Source: Azophilus sp965247035 (GTDB lineage Bacteria; Pseudomonadota; Gammaproteobacteria; Pseudomonadales; Azotimanducaceae). From it: 64,000 nt of DNA. The stretch lies in NCBI GenBank assembly GCA_965247035.1, contig CBDFGJ010000003.1, positions 992,001-1,056,000 of the forward strand, given 5' to 3'. The notes beneath the pieces were generated by a model, which worked only from the letters and a program-made list of their open reading frames with translations, was not told the origin of the DNA and did not search any database. Both the position numbers and the translations under genes were made by a program. Positions 1 to 9,322 of the stretch are shown piece by piece. Position 1 is the stretch's first letter. Every line of letters starts with the position of its first letter.

Positions 1-2
1 TC

Positions 3-1970
3 CTGGCGCTGGCCTTGAGTTTGGCCGGCACCTTCTTTGGCTTGGTTGGTGCAGGCCTTGGCCGGGTGCCGTGGATGCGGGTCGCCTTGTCGGTGACTTT
101 TGGCCAACTGGTCTTTGTGGCGTTGGGATTCGCCGTGCTTGTCCATGCGTTTCTAGTGGACGATTTCTCCGTCGCCTACGTGGCCCACAACTCCAACAGC
201 CTGTTGCCCTGGTATTACAAGTTCAGCGCCGTCTGGGGCGCCCATGAGGGGTCATTGCTGCTTTGGACGCTCATCATGACACTGTGGATGGGCGCTTTGG
301 CCAGCCGCAGCGCCCATCTGCCGGAGGATTTCCTAGCCCGAGCGCTTGGGGTGATGGGGCTGTTGAACGCTGGCTTCCTCAGCTTTCTGCTGTTCACCAG
401 CAATCCGTTTGCGCGCCTGTTGCCGCTGCCGCCGACGGACGGCTCGGACCTCAACCCCCTGCTGCAGGACTTTGGCTTGATCGTCCATCCGCCCATGCTG
501 TACACCGGCTACGTCGGCTTGTCGGTGGCGTTCGCCTTTGCTGTGGCGGGCTTGTTGGCTGGCCGGGTGGACAACGCTTGGGCGCGTTGGGCGCGCCCTT
601 GGACCAATGTGGCTTGGGCGTTCCTTACCCTAGGCATTGCCTTGGGCAGTTGGTGGGCCTACTACGAGTTGGGCTGGGGTGGTTGGTGGTTCTGGGACCC
701 GGTGGAGAACGCCTCCTTCATGCCGTGGCTGGTGGGCACGGCGCTGGTGCATTCCCTCGCCGTCACCGAAAAGCGGGGGGTGTTTAGGAGTTGGACGCTG
801 CTGCTGGCGATCATGGCGTTCTCTTTGAGCCTGCTTGGTGCATTCATCGTGCGCTCCGGCGTGCTCACGTCCATTCATGCGTTTGCGGTGGACCCCACCC
901 GCGGGCTGTTCATCCTGGCCTTTCTGGCGCTGGTGGCCGGCGGCTCCCTGACGCTGTTTGGATTTCGCGCCGAGGCTGCGACCAAGGCCCGCTACAGCCT
1001 CTTCAGCCGCGAGACCTTTTTGTTGCTGAACAACTTGGTGTTCGTCGTCGCCATGGCAGTGGTGCTGCTGGGCACGCTTTATCCGCTGGCCTTTGAGGTC
1101 GCCACCGGTGGCGACAAGATCAGCATTGGCCCCCCCTGGTTCAACCTCTTCTTCATGCCGTTGATGCTGGTGCTGGCCTTGGCTCTAGGCGTGGGGCCTT
1201 TCACGGCTTGGAAGCGCGGCCATCCAAAGCGGCTGCTGCGGCGTCTTGTCGGCGTCTTGGCGGGCAGTGCGGCGCTGGCCATTCTAGCGATGCTGTTGCT
1301 GACCGAATCACTTTCCTGGGCTGGCGGCGCGGCGCTGTTGTTCGGCCTTTGGATACTGGTTTCCCACGGCTTGGACTTTGTGCAGCGGCTGCGCATGGGA
1401 GTAGGCGCCCTGCCCTTAGCCTACTGCGGCATGACATTGGCCCACTTGGGCTTTGCCGTTAGCCTGCTGGGTGTGGCGCTGACCCATGAACTGTCCATTG
1501 AGAAGGACATTCGCATGGCGGCCGGCAGCACCGCCACCCACGGCGGCGTGCAGTTCAAATTCAAGGGCGTGGTGGAAGCCGCAGGCCCGAACTACCTAGC
1601 GCAGCGTGGATTGTTTGAGGTTGTGGACGGGAAACGGGTTTTGCAGCTCATGCCGGAGAAACGCCGATACCTAGTGAGCGGTTCCGTGATGACCGAGGCG
1701 GCCATAGATGCCGGCTTGTTCAAGGACATCTATGTTTCCTTGGGCGAGCCCTTGGACGATGGTCATTGGGCCGTGCGGGTCTATGTCAAGCCGTTCGTGC
1801 GGTGGATCTGGTTTGGCGCCCTGTTGATGGCGCTTGGCGGCGTCTTGGCCGTGGCGGACAAGCGATATCGACGTTTGCGGGAACGCACCGCGCAACCGAC
1901 GCTGGTGGCTGCGCCCGGCGGCATGGCAAGCGTTTTGGAGTCTAGGGAGTCGGCGGAGCCAGGTGCCTGA
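3..1970 (+). CDS. ccmF: Cytochrome c maturation heme lyase subunit CcmF (5' end outside window)
   Basis: CcmF is the large inner-membrane subunit of the system I heme lyase that receives heme from holo-CcmE and ligates it to apocytochrome c in the periplasm. The open frame runs in from the window edge, so about 20 N-terminal residues are missing; the first in-window start (TTG at 15) is not the true one. Many hydrophobic segments are visible, with the WWD motif (WGGWWFWDPVEN) about 220 residues in and a conserved HPPMLYTGYVG stretch before it. The stop overlaps the ccmG start as TGATG. Identification is very secure. Confidence 0.95.
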   Translation: MALALSLAGTFFGLVGAGLGRVPWMRVALSVTFGQLVFVALGFAVLVHAFLVDDFSVAYVAHNSNSLLPWYYKFSAVWGAHEGSLLLWTLIMTLWMGALASRSAHLPEDFLARALGVMGLLNAGFLSFLLFTSNPFARLLPLPPTDGSDLNPLLQDFGLIVHPPMLYTGYVGLSVAFAFAVAGLLAGRVDNAWARWARPWTNVAWAFLTLGIALGSWWAYYELGWGGWWFWDPVENASFMPWLVGTALVHSLAVTEKRGVFRSWTLLLAIMAFSLSLLGAFIVRSGVLTSIHAFAVDPTRGLFILAFLALVAGGSLTLFGFRAEAATKARYSLFSRETFLLLNNLVFVVAMAVVLLGTLYPLAFEVATGGDKISIGPPWFNLFFMPLMLVLALALGVGPFTAWKRGHPKRLLRRLVGVLAGSAALAILAMLLLTESLSWAGGAALLFGLWILVSHGLDFVQRLRMGVGALPLAYCGMTLAHLGFAVSLLGVALTHELSIEKDIRMAAGSTATHGGVQFKFKGVVEAAGPNYLAQRGLFEVVDGKRVLQLMPEKRRYLVSGSVMTEAAIDAGLFKDIYVSLGEPLDDGHWAVRVYVKPFVRWIWFGALLMALGGVLAVADKRYRRLRERTAQPTLVAAPGGMASVLESRESAEPGA

Positions 1971-2554
1971 TGCGGGTTGGTCGGTTTGCGCCCCTAGCCG
2001 TTTTTGCGCTCGTCCTGCTGGTTGGCTACCTTGGTTTCGGGCTTGAAGACCCGCATCGACTGCCCTCGGCGTTGATTGGCAAGCCATTCCCGGAGTTTGA
2101 TGCGCGACTCTTGGGTGCGGCCGATGGCGAAGCAGGGTTGGTTGGTCGCGACGATCTGTTGGGCAGCCCCGTTTTGGTCAACGTCTGGGCGACTTGGTGC
2201 CCAACTTGCAAGGCGGAGCATGAGGAGTTGCTGCGCATCCGTGCCGCAACGTCCGTACGCATCATCGGCGTCAACTACAAGGACGATCCGCTTAAGGCCG
2301 TGCGGTGGTTGAGCGATTACGGCGACCCTTACGAATTCAACCTGCTTGACCAGGACGGCAGCCTGGGCGTGGAGCTTGGTGTGTACGGGGCGCCGGAGAC
2401 CTTTCTGCTGGACGCGGATGGAGTGGTGGTGTTCAAGCAGGTGGGGGCCATTACGGGTGTGATTTGGCGACGGGAGCTAGCGCCCCGCTTGGCCGCCATG
2501 GGACTTGACGTAGCCGTTGGACCTATTGGGGTTGCCCCAGCGGAGATTCTGTGA
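1970..2554 (+). CDS. ccmG: Thiol:disulfide interchange protein CcmG/DsbE
   Basis: A membrane-anchored periplasmic thioredoxin of 194 residues that keeps apocytochrome c CXXC cysteines reduced for heme attachment. Residues 5-22 form an uncleaved signal anchor, followed by a thioredoxin fold with the CcmG-type active site WCPTC (residues 76-80) and a cis-Pro region near GAPET. Length and order within the ccm operon are normal. Start ATG shares one base with the ccmF stop. Confidence 0.94.
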   Translation: MRVGRFAPLAVFALVLLVGYLGFGLEDPHRLPSALIGKPFPEFDARLLGAADGEAGLVGRDDLLGSPVLVNVWATWCPTCKAEHEELLRIRAATSVRIIGVNYKDDPLKAVRWLSDYGDPYEFNLLDQDGSLGVELGVYGAPETFLLDADGVVVFKQVGAITGVIWRRELAPRLAAMGLDVAVGPIGVAPAEIL

Positions 2555-3195
2555 TGTGCGTTCCCGGTTCGATGAACAAGTTGGTGCTTATGAGGCATCG
2601 CACCCAGCTTGTTGAACATCTTGGGGATGCGCTTCCAGGCTACGCCAAAGTTCCACATCGAGCTCGCCGGTGCCTGCTGGCAACGCAGGTTACTGAAGGC
2701 CAACCTTTTGCTCTTCGCAACTATGATTTAGGCGCAGCCAAAGACTGGTTGCGCGGTTGCGCGTTGATCTTGTTGCTGGCGGCAATGGCTGTGCGGGCCG
2801 CTAGCCCAGTCGATGTTTACCACTTTCCCGACGCCAAGATCGAGGCGCGCTACCGGGCCTTGGTGGCGGAATTCCGTTGCCCTAAGTGCCTGAACACCAA
2901 CCTTGCCGGCAGCGACGCCCCCATCGCCGAGGACTTGCGAGCGGCCGTGCATCGCTTGGTGGTGCTGGAGGGACGCTCCGACGAGCAGGTACGGGACTAC
3001 CTGCAAACGCGCTATGGTGACTTCGTGCTCTACGACCCGCCGTTTCGGGCTTCAACCCTGGTTCTTTGGTTGGGCCCCGTCGTTTTCGCCATAGTTGGGC
3101 TGGCATTGGTCGTGGGCCGTCTGCGCCGCCAACAGCCAGCCAAGCTGGATGATGAGGACCGAGTGCGTCTGCGTCGAATGCTGGACAAACCCTGA
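2554..3195 (+). CDS. ccmH: Cytochrome c maturation protein CcmH with unusual N-terminal extension
   Basis: CcmH is the periplasmic-facing thioredoxin-like partner of CcmF/CcmI and carries the RCPKC motif, seen here about 110 residues in, followed by the usual SDAPIAEDLR and RYGDFVLYDPP helices and one C-terminal membrane segment. The ATG at 2554 overlaps the ccmG stop as TGATG, the style used throughout this operon. It gives 213 residues, whereas the family is usually about 130-160: some 65 residues precede a normal-looking signal peptide (LRGCALILLLAAMAVRAAS). A TTG at 2749 directly before that signal peptide is an alternative start. The extra segment resembles nothing I recognise. Confidence 0.88.
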   Translation: MCVPGSMNKLVLMRHRTQLVEHLGDALPGYAKVPHRARRCLLATQVTEGQPFALRNYDLGAAKDWLRGCALILLLAAMAVRAASPVDVYHFPDAKIEARYRALVAEFRCPKCLNTNLAGSDAPIAEDLRAAVHRLVVLEGRSDEQVRDYLQTRYGDFVLYDPPFRASTLVLWLGPVVFAIVGLALVVGRLRRQQPAKLDDEDRVRLRRMLDKP

Positions 3196-4493
3196 TGTTC
3201 TGGCTGTTGGCCCTGCTGCTGGCCGCTTTGGCCGGGGCGTTCATCTTGTGGCCGTTCTTTTTTTCCCGCCGTGCTGGCAGGAGCGGCGGCTTTGCCGCCG
3301 TGGCCCGTGCGCTCTATCGACAGCGGCTGGGAGAATTGGATGATGAGGCCCGCACCGGCATCCTGGAGCTGGATGAACGGGCCGAATTGGAGGACGAGCT
3401 TGGCCATGCCCTGCTTAAAGGCTGGGCGGCTGAAGAAACTGGAGCTGCAACGGCCACACCTGAAGATGAACCGAGGTCATTCCACATCGATTCCGGCAGC
3501 GAGGCTGCCGCGCAGGCGCTTCAGCCCAAGCCAGGATATAGGACTTTGCTTGCAAGCGGGCGTCTTGCCGGACGAGGGGGGTTGGGTTGGGCTTGGCTTG
3601 CCACCCTCATCGCCGTACCGCTATTCGCCACGGTCCTCTACCTACGGCTTGGCGAACCGGATGCCGAAAAACTGGCGCAGGCAGCCGGAATCATGCGGCT
3701 CGACCCGGCGGCGGACCGCATCGAAATGGATCGTTGGCGCGCCGTCCTCAGCGAACGTGTGCAGGCGCAGCCAACTGACGCTGGCAGTTGGTTTTTGCTG
3801 GGACATCTATACATGGTCGGGGAGGACTACGCCGCCGCGGCGGCGGCGTTTGAACGCGCCCAAAGGCTTCCGGGAAGTGGCGCCAGCGTAGACTCCTACT
3901 GGCTGCAAGCGCGTTATTTGGCGGCTGGGGGACGGTTGGATGAAGGAGGCAGGAAAGTCGCCGAGCGCATTTTGGTGCGCACGCCGAATGACCCGACTGC
4001 GCTTCAAATCACGGCCCTTGATGCCTATCAGCGGGGGGATTTTCGGGCGGCCGTCGATCTTTCCAACCGGGCGCTTTCGAACCCGCTTGATCCCACCCAC
4101 CAAGCGCTGCTGCAAGTGATCTTTGATCGGGCGCGGGTGAAGCTAGGCGAGTTGACGCCAGCGGTGGAGGTCAGGTTGTCGGCGACGGTCTCACCGCCCA
4201 AGGGAGCCAGCCTGTTCGTCATCGCCCGCCCGCCCGGTGGCGGCATGCCCTACGCCGTCGTGCGGCGGCCGGCCTCCGTGCTACCGCAGACCATTCGTCT
4301 TGATGATGCGGTCGCCATGAATCTGGCGATGCCCCTGACCAGTGCCGATGCGCTGGAGGTGGTGGCTAGGATCAGCCTGACCGGCCTAGCCATGAAGCAC
4401 CCTGGTGACTGGGAATGGCGTTCGCAGGCGCTCTCCTTAGCGGATGCGGCGGTGGTCACTGTGGAAGCCGAATTGAGCCCGCCCAAGCTCTGA
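3195..4493 (+). CDS. ccmI: Cytochrome c biogenesis protein CcmI
   Basis: CcmI is the apocytochrome c chaperone of the heme lyase complex. The 432-residue product begins with a membrane segment (MFWLLALLLAALAGAFILWPFFF), then a basic/acidic cytoplasmic loop with YRQRLGELDDEARTG, a second membrane helix near residues 135-153, and a periplasmic TPR region. The C-terminal part (VRLSATVSPPKGASLFVIAR) is the CcmI/NrfG-like domain seen in longer family members. Start overlaps the ccmH stop as TGATG. It closes the operon: a 328-base gap follows. Confidence 0.9.
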   Translation: MFWLLALLLAALAGAFILWPFFFSRRAGRSGGFAAVARALYRQRLGELDDEARTGILELDERAELEDELGHALLKGWAAEETGAATATPEDEPRSFHIDSGSEAAAQALQPKPGYRTLLASGRLAGRGGLGWAWLATLIAVPLFATVLYLRLGEPDAEKLAQAAGIMRLDPAADRIEMDRWRAVLSERVQAQPTDAGSWFLLGHLYMVGEDYAAAAAAFERAQRLPGSGASVDSYWLQARYLAAGGRLDEGGRKVAERILVRTPNDPTALQITALDAYQRGDFRAAVDLSNRALSNPLDPTHQALLQVIFDRARVKLGELTPAVEVRLSATVSPPKGASLFVIARPPGGGMPYAVVRRPASVLPQTIRLDDAVAMNLAMPLTSADALEVVARISLTGLAMKHPGDWEWRSQALSLADAAVVTVEAELSPPKL

Positions 4494-4821
4494 GGCCCGG
4501 CGGCTTGGCGTTAGAACGGCATCTATCCTATTGTTTTAATGTAAAAAATAATTGAATCTAGGGTTTTTATGAAAGCCGTCGACGGGGCATTTCACGCTAG
4601 GCTACGGCACTGCCCTGGGTCTTGGGGCGCAAACACTAGCATTTGCAGGTTTTTGTGGCGTAAACTGACCTCCCAACGGGCGACGGAGGCCCTTGCTGGG
4701 GCTGGAGCGGCGCTCTTGGACTCGTATTGGCAAGCGTAGCTTGGGTTTTGGCAAAGGCGGTTGCTGATGCGACAAGTGTTATCGGGCGTGCGGACGAAAT
4801 TGTCCGCTGTTGCGGAACACG
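4494..4821. other. Intergenic region between ccmI and smc
   Basis: No gene is supported here. A short AT-rich stretch lies at about 4530-4570. The region should hold the smc promoter, but I could not pick -35/-10 boxes with normal spacing, nor a clear terminator for the ccm operon. Confidence 0.4.
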
Positions 4822-7800
4822 ATGCGCTTAAAACAAATCAAGCTTGCAGGTTTCAAGTCCTTTGTTGACCCAACGGTGGTCAGCTTCCCTAGTAGTGGCC
4901 GTTGCGCCGTGGTTGGCCCCAATGGGTGCGGCAAGTCCAACATTATCGACGCCGTGCGCTGGGTCATGGGGGAAAGCTCCGCTCGGCACCTTCGAGGCGA
5001 GGTGCTCACCGATGTCATTTTCAATGGCTCCCAAGGCCGCAAGCTTGCGGGCATGGCGTCCGTGGAGCTTCTGTTCGACAACTCCTTTGGCCGTATCGGC
5101 GGGGAATACGCCTCCTATGGGGAGATCGCCGTCCGCCGGGAGGTGTCACGGGAGGCCCGCTCCCTCTACTTCCTGAATGGCGTTGCCTGCCGCCGCCGCG
5201 ACATAGCGGATGTCTTTTTCGGCACCGGCATCGGGCCGCGTAGCTACTCCATCATTGAGCAGGGCATGATCAGCTCCTTGGTCGAATCCCGGCCGGATGA
5301 GTTAAGGGCTCATCTTGAAGAGGCGGCGGGCATCTCCAAGTACAAAGAGCGCCGTCGGGAGACCGAGAACCGGATCAAGCACACCGAAGAGAACCTAGGA
5401 CGTCTAACGGACATCCGCGACGAATTGGCGCAGCAGCTAGAGCGGCTGCAGCGGCAGGCGAAGGCGGCCGAGCGCTATCAAAACCTGAAGGTCGAACAAA
5501 AGCGGATCCATGGGGAGCTTGACGCCTTGCGCCTCATTCGCTTGGTCGGCGAACTGGAAAAGCTCCAGCAATCTCTGACGGAGCGGGACATCGCGTTTGC
5601 AGGGAAGCAAGCCCGGCTGCGGCGCCTGGAAGCGGAGACGGAGGCCGCTCGCGCCTCTAGGGAGGAAGTTGGCGATGCGGCCACCGAGGTCCAAGGGCAT
5701 TACTATCGGCTTGGCGGGGACATTGCTCGGGACGAGGAGGCCATTCAATTCCACCGTAAGCGCCTGCAGGATCTGGAGGCTGAGGCTGGCGAAGTTGAGC
5801 GGCATGCAGAGCAAGTTGCCCTCCAACTTGCTCTTGACGAGGCCAAGGTCGAGGATCTTCAGGGCAAAATTGATGGGCTTGCCCCGGCCGCCAAGTTGGC
5901 GCAAGCGGAGGATGCCCGTGCCGCCGCCGCCCTCAGCGCCTTTGAGACCGACTATCAAAGCCGGGAGGCGGATTGGGAGGCGTTCAATCGGCAAGTGGCG
6001 GCGGACGACCGCGAAGCCGGCATTCTTTCCTCGCGCCGAAGTCACTTGCAGCAGTCGATTGAGCGGCTACGGGCGCGTCTGCTCCGGCTTGGGGATCAGG
6101 GCTGGGCGCCGGCCGAGACCGACGATGGCGATATGAACGGCATTGCCTTGGAAATCCAGGCTCTTGAAGCGCAATCCGCCAAGTTGCAAGGCGAACTGGA
6201 TCTCTGCATGGACCAGATTGGTTTGGAGCAGGAGCATCTAGTGGCCAAGGAAGCGGACTTCGATCAGGCGCGGATCGATGTGCAACGGCTGCGGCACGAG
6301 TTGGCCCGGTTGCAAGCATCCCAGCAACTGGCCTTGGGGCGCTCAAACGAAGCTGTGCAGTCTTGGCTTGAGGGTCAGGGCCTTGATGCGGTGCCGCGAT
6401 TGGGCGAATTGCTCAGCGTCGCGCCGGGCTGGGAGCACGCCATGGAGATGGTGCTTGGCGACTTCGTGCAGGCGCTACGGGTCGAAGACCTCAATGCGTA
6501 CACCGGTCAGGTGGGCGACTTGATCGATGGGCGGCTCGGGCTGGTTGAAGGGCGGGTAGACGCCGAGGCCAGCGGCGAACTGCCTAGCCTCGCTTCCTTG
6601 TTGAGACCCTCGGATCTGAAGCTCGGTTCGCTTTTATATGGCGTGTTTGCGGCCGAGTCGGACGAAGTGGCGTTGGCCAAGCGCTCCCAACTCAAGCCGG
6701 GCGAAAGCATCGTGACGCGCACCGGCCTTTGGCTGGGCCGGGATTGGCTTCGCCATCGGCCGAAGATTGATGAGGACGTCGGCATCATTGAGCGTACCCA
6801 GGATTTGGAAACCCAGGAAGGGCGCGTTCTTGAGGCTGAACAGAGTTTTGGCGACCAGCAGCAGGTGGCCGAATGCCGCGAGCGGATTCGTGTGCTGGAA
6901 GATCAGCGGGAGCTTCTGCGCGGTGGGCTTTACGAAACACTTGAGCGCGTTGGCAAGCTGAAGGCCGATTACGGCGTTCGCCAAGTCAAGCTTGAAGAAG
7001 CGAGGGCCCAGCGAACCCGGCTGGTAGAGGAACGGCGCGACCTCATGCACCAAATTGAGCAGGAACAGGAGCGATTGGCCCAAGCGGAGGCCTCAGCCGA
7101 CGCCGTTGAAGATGCCCGCTCCGGCGAGACCGAGGAAAGACAACGCTTGATGGCTGTGAAGGAGCGGTTGTTGGAGGCGTTGGCGGCAGCAAGGCCCAAG
7201 GCCCGCGCTCGGCACGACCACTATCATGCGATCCGCATGGAGCAGCAAGCCTTGGTCACCAGCTTGCAGGCTGTTGAAGCGGCGCGTCAGCGGCTTGCTG
7301 CCCGGGCTGCGGAATTCGTCGAGCGTAGCCGCCGAATTGAGCAGAGTCAAAAGAGCAGCCAGGCGCCGCTGCCGGAGCTTAAGCGGAATCTGGAGGCGGG
7401 CATTAAGCAGCGAGCGGCCATTGAGGCTGAACTTGGCGAATTGCGGCGTCGTAGCGGTGAGCTTGATGCCCAGCTGCGCCGGCTCGGATCGGATCGGGCC
7501 GCTGCCGAGGAGGAGGTCGAGCAGGTTCGAGGTCAACTCGGAACCTTGCGTGAGGACCGTGCCGCCCTGCAAGTGCAAAAGTCCCACTTGAACGAACAGA
7601 TCGCCGCCAGCGGCTTCACCCTTGAAGCCTTGGTTGAGGCGTTGCCTGAGAATGCGGCGGCGGCGGACTGGACTGAAAAGCTTGCCGGCATTGATCGGCG
7701 TATTCAGCGTTTGGGCGCAATCAATTTGACGGCCATCGATGAACTTCGGTCACAATCGGAACGCAAAGCCCATCTTGATGCGCAGCACGAAGACGTCACC

Positions 7801-8325
7801 AAGGCGCTCGAAACCTTGCTGCGGGCCATTCACAAGATAGACCGCGAGACCCGGGCCCGCTTCAAGGAGACGTTTGACCAAATCAACGTCCACTTGGGCG
7901 AATTGTTTCCGCAGGTGTTTGGCGGTGGGCGCGCCTATCTTGAAATGACCGGAACGGATTTGCTGAGCACCGGCGTCTCGCTGATGGCGCGTCCACCGGG
8001 CAAGCGCAATGCAAGCGTCAACCTTCTTTCAGGTGGTGAGAAGGCGATGACCGCCATTGCTCTCATCTTTTCGATATTCCAGCTCAATCCCAGCCCCGTT
8101 TGCCTGCTTGATGAAGTGGATGCGCCCTTGGACGACGCCAACGTTGGTCGCTTTGCCGAATTGATTGAAAAAATGTCCCAAGAGGTTCAGTTTGTCATGG
8201 TGACCCACAACAAGCTGACCATGGAAATGGCCGATCACCTGATGGGCGTCACAATGAGTGAGCCTGGGGTGTCCCGAGTGGTGTCCGTGGATGTGGAGAA
8301 GGCGGCGGCGATGGCGGCGGCCTGA
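4822..8325 (+). CDS. smc: Chromosome segregation protein SMC
   Basis: An SMC ATPase of 1167 residues that forms a DNA-entrapping ring for chromosome compaction and segregation. The N-terminal head has Walker A GPNGCGKSN near residue 32; long heptad-rich coiled coils flank a hinge at roughly residues 510-650; the C-terminal head has the signature LSGGEKAMTA and Walker B VCLLDEVDAPLDD. The start is placed at ATG 4822 because MRLKQIKLAGFKSF is the family's normal N-terminus; a TTG 12 bases upstream is less likely. Placement before zipA and ligA is the usual gammaproteobacterial order. Confidence 0.96.
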   Translation: MRLKQIKLAGFKSFVDPTVVSFPSSGRCAVVGPNGCGKSNIIDAVRWVMGESSARHLRGEVLTDVIFNGSQGRKLAGMASVELLFDNSFGRIGGEYASYGEIAVRREVSREARSLYFLNGVACRRRDIADVFFGTGIGPRSYSIIEQGMISSLVESRPDELRAHLEEAAGISKYKERRRETENRIKHTEENLGRLTDIRDELAQQLERLQRQAKAAERYQNLKVEQKRIHGELDALRLIRLVGELEKLQQSLTERDIAFAGKQARLRRLEAETEAARASREEVGDAATEVQGHYYRLGGDIARDEEAIQFHRKRLQDLEAEAGEVERHAEQVALQLALDEAKVEDLQGKIDGLAPAAKLAQAEDARAAAALSAFETDYQSREADWEAFNRQVAADDREAGILSSRRSHLQQSIERLRARLLRLGDQGWAPAETDDGDMNGIALEIQALEAQSAKLQGELDLCMDQIGLEQEHLVAKEADFDQARIDVQRLRHELARLQASQQLALGRSNEAVQSWLEGQGLDAVPRLGELLSVAPGWEHAMEMVLGDFVQALRVEDLNAYTGQVGDLIDGRLGLVEGRVDAEASGELPSLASLLRPSDLKLGSLLYGVFAAESDEVALAKRSQLKPGESIVTRTGLWLGRDWLRHRPKIDEDVGIIERTQDLETQEGRVLEAEQSFGDQQQVAECRERIRVLEDQRELLRGGLYETLERVGKLKADYGVRQVKLEEARAQRTRLVEERRDLMHQIEQEQERLAQAEASADAVEDARSGETEERQRLMAVKERLLEALAAARPKARARHDHYHAIRMEQQALVTSLQAVEAARQRLAARAAEFVERSRRIEQSQKSSQAPLPELKRNLEAGIKQRAAIEAELGELRRRSGELDAQLRRLGSDRAAAEEEVEQVRGQLGTLREDRAALQVQKSHLNEQIAASGFTLEALVEALPENAAAADWTEKLAGIDRRIQRLGAINLTAIDELRSQSERKAHLDAQHEDVTKALETLLRAIHKIDRETRARFKETFDQINVHLGELFPQVFGGGRAYLEMTGTDLLSTGVSLMARPPGKRNASVNLLSGGEKAMTAIALIFSIFQLNPSPVCLLDEVDAPLDDANVGRFAELIEKMSQEVQFVMVTHNKLTMEMADHLMGVTMSEPGVSRVVSVDVEKAAAMAAA

Positions 8326-8422
8326 GCGTCAGCACGGTGTACGGTGGAGGATATGAAAGCAAAATTCGAAGCCCGCGGCGGGTTAGAGTACGGGCTTGTT
8401 GCAGGCGGAGGAGGAGCCCGAA

Positions 8423-9322
8423 ATGGACGTTAGGCAACTTATCATCATAGCTGGCGGCATCCTCGTCGTGCTGGCTTTCATGCATGCGGTATGGAGCGCT
8501 ACGCGCAGGCGCCCCGACTCCCTGCGGATAAAAATTGACCCGAAGGTTGTGTCGGAAGCAGACGATGTGGATGAGGATTGGCTCGGCCAAGGATTCATTG
8601 ACAAAGCGGTTGCCCCCAAGTCGCCCGAGGTGCCCGGCAACGACCCGCTGCAACGGGCGAGCCAAGCTGACGACCAAGCTGAACAGGATCTGTTTGGCGG
8701 TGATGTTTCTTCGGAGCCAGCTGGGGATGAGTCGGAAGCCGCCCAGGACTCCATAACCCAGGATGAAGCTCAGGACGCCGAGGGCTCCATTGAGGCCGAG
8801 GAGCCGCTTGAGGAAGTTGGATCCGACCTTTCGCAGCCGGGGTCCGGGGCCGGCATTGAACCCCTGCCAGCAACGGAGGATGCGGCCGAAGCGAGTGCGC
8901 AGGACGCCGCTGATGGCGAGCTGGTGGTCATGCATGTGGTGGCTCAGGGAGGGCGTTTTGCCGGCGAGGAACTGCTGTCGGTCCTACGGGACGAAGGCCT
9001 GAAGTATGGGGACATGCGGATTTTTCACCGCTTCCATCAGACCTCCGGAAGAACCGTTTTCAGCATCGCGAACGCCATTGAGCCAGGCTACTTTGACTTG
9101 GCTGGAGATTGCTCGTTGCCGGGTGTGACCGCTTTCATGAAGTTGCCCGGACCGGAGAACGCCGCCGAAGCCTTGGAGGACATGCTGCGGACCATGGATT
9201 CCATCGCTCGCAAGCTCAATGGCCTGACGTTGGACAGCAACCGAGAATCGTTCACCGACCAAATCGCGAGTAGTTACCGGGATCGGGTGGCGGCGCTGGC
9301 GCATATGCGCACCAGCACCTGA
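8423..9322 (+). CDS. zipA: Cell division protein ZipA
   Basis: ZipA anchors FtsZ to the inner membrane in gammaproteobacteria. The 299-residue product has an N-out membrane anchor (residues 4-22), a short basic stretch (TRRRPDSLRIK), a long acidic and Pro/Ala-rich linker, and the C-terminal FtsZ-binding domain starting near LVVMHVVAQGG and including YGDMRIFHRF. Start ATG 8423 follows a strong GGAGGAGG ribosome binding site. The stop overlaps ligA as TGATG, so the two are probably coupled. Confidence 0.93.
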   Translation: MDVRQLIIIAGGILVVLAFMHAVWSATRRRPDSLRIKIDPKVVSEADDVDEDWLGQGFIDKAVAPKSPEVPGNDPLQRASQADDQAEQDLFGGDVSSEPAGDESEAAQDSITQDEAQDAEGSIEAEEPLEEVGSDLSQPGSGAGIEPLPATEDAAEASAQDAADGELVVMHVVAQGGRFAGEELLSVLRDEGLKYGDMRIFHRFHQTSGRTVFSIANAIEPGYFDLAGDCSLPGVTAFMKLPGPENAAEALEDMLRTMDSIARKLNGLTLDSNRESFTDQIASSYRDRVAALAHMRTST

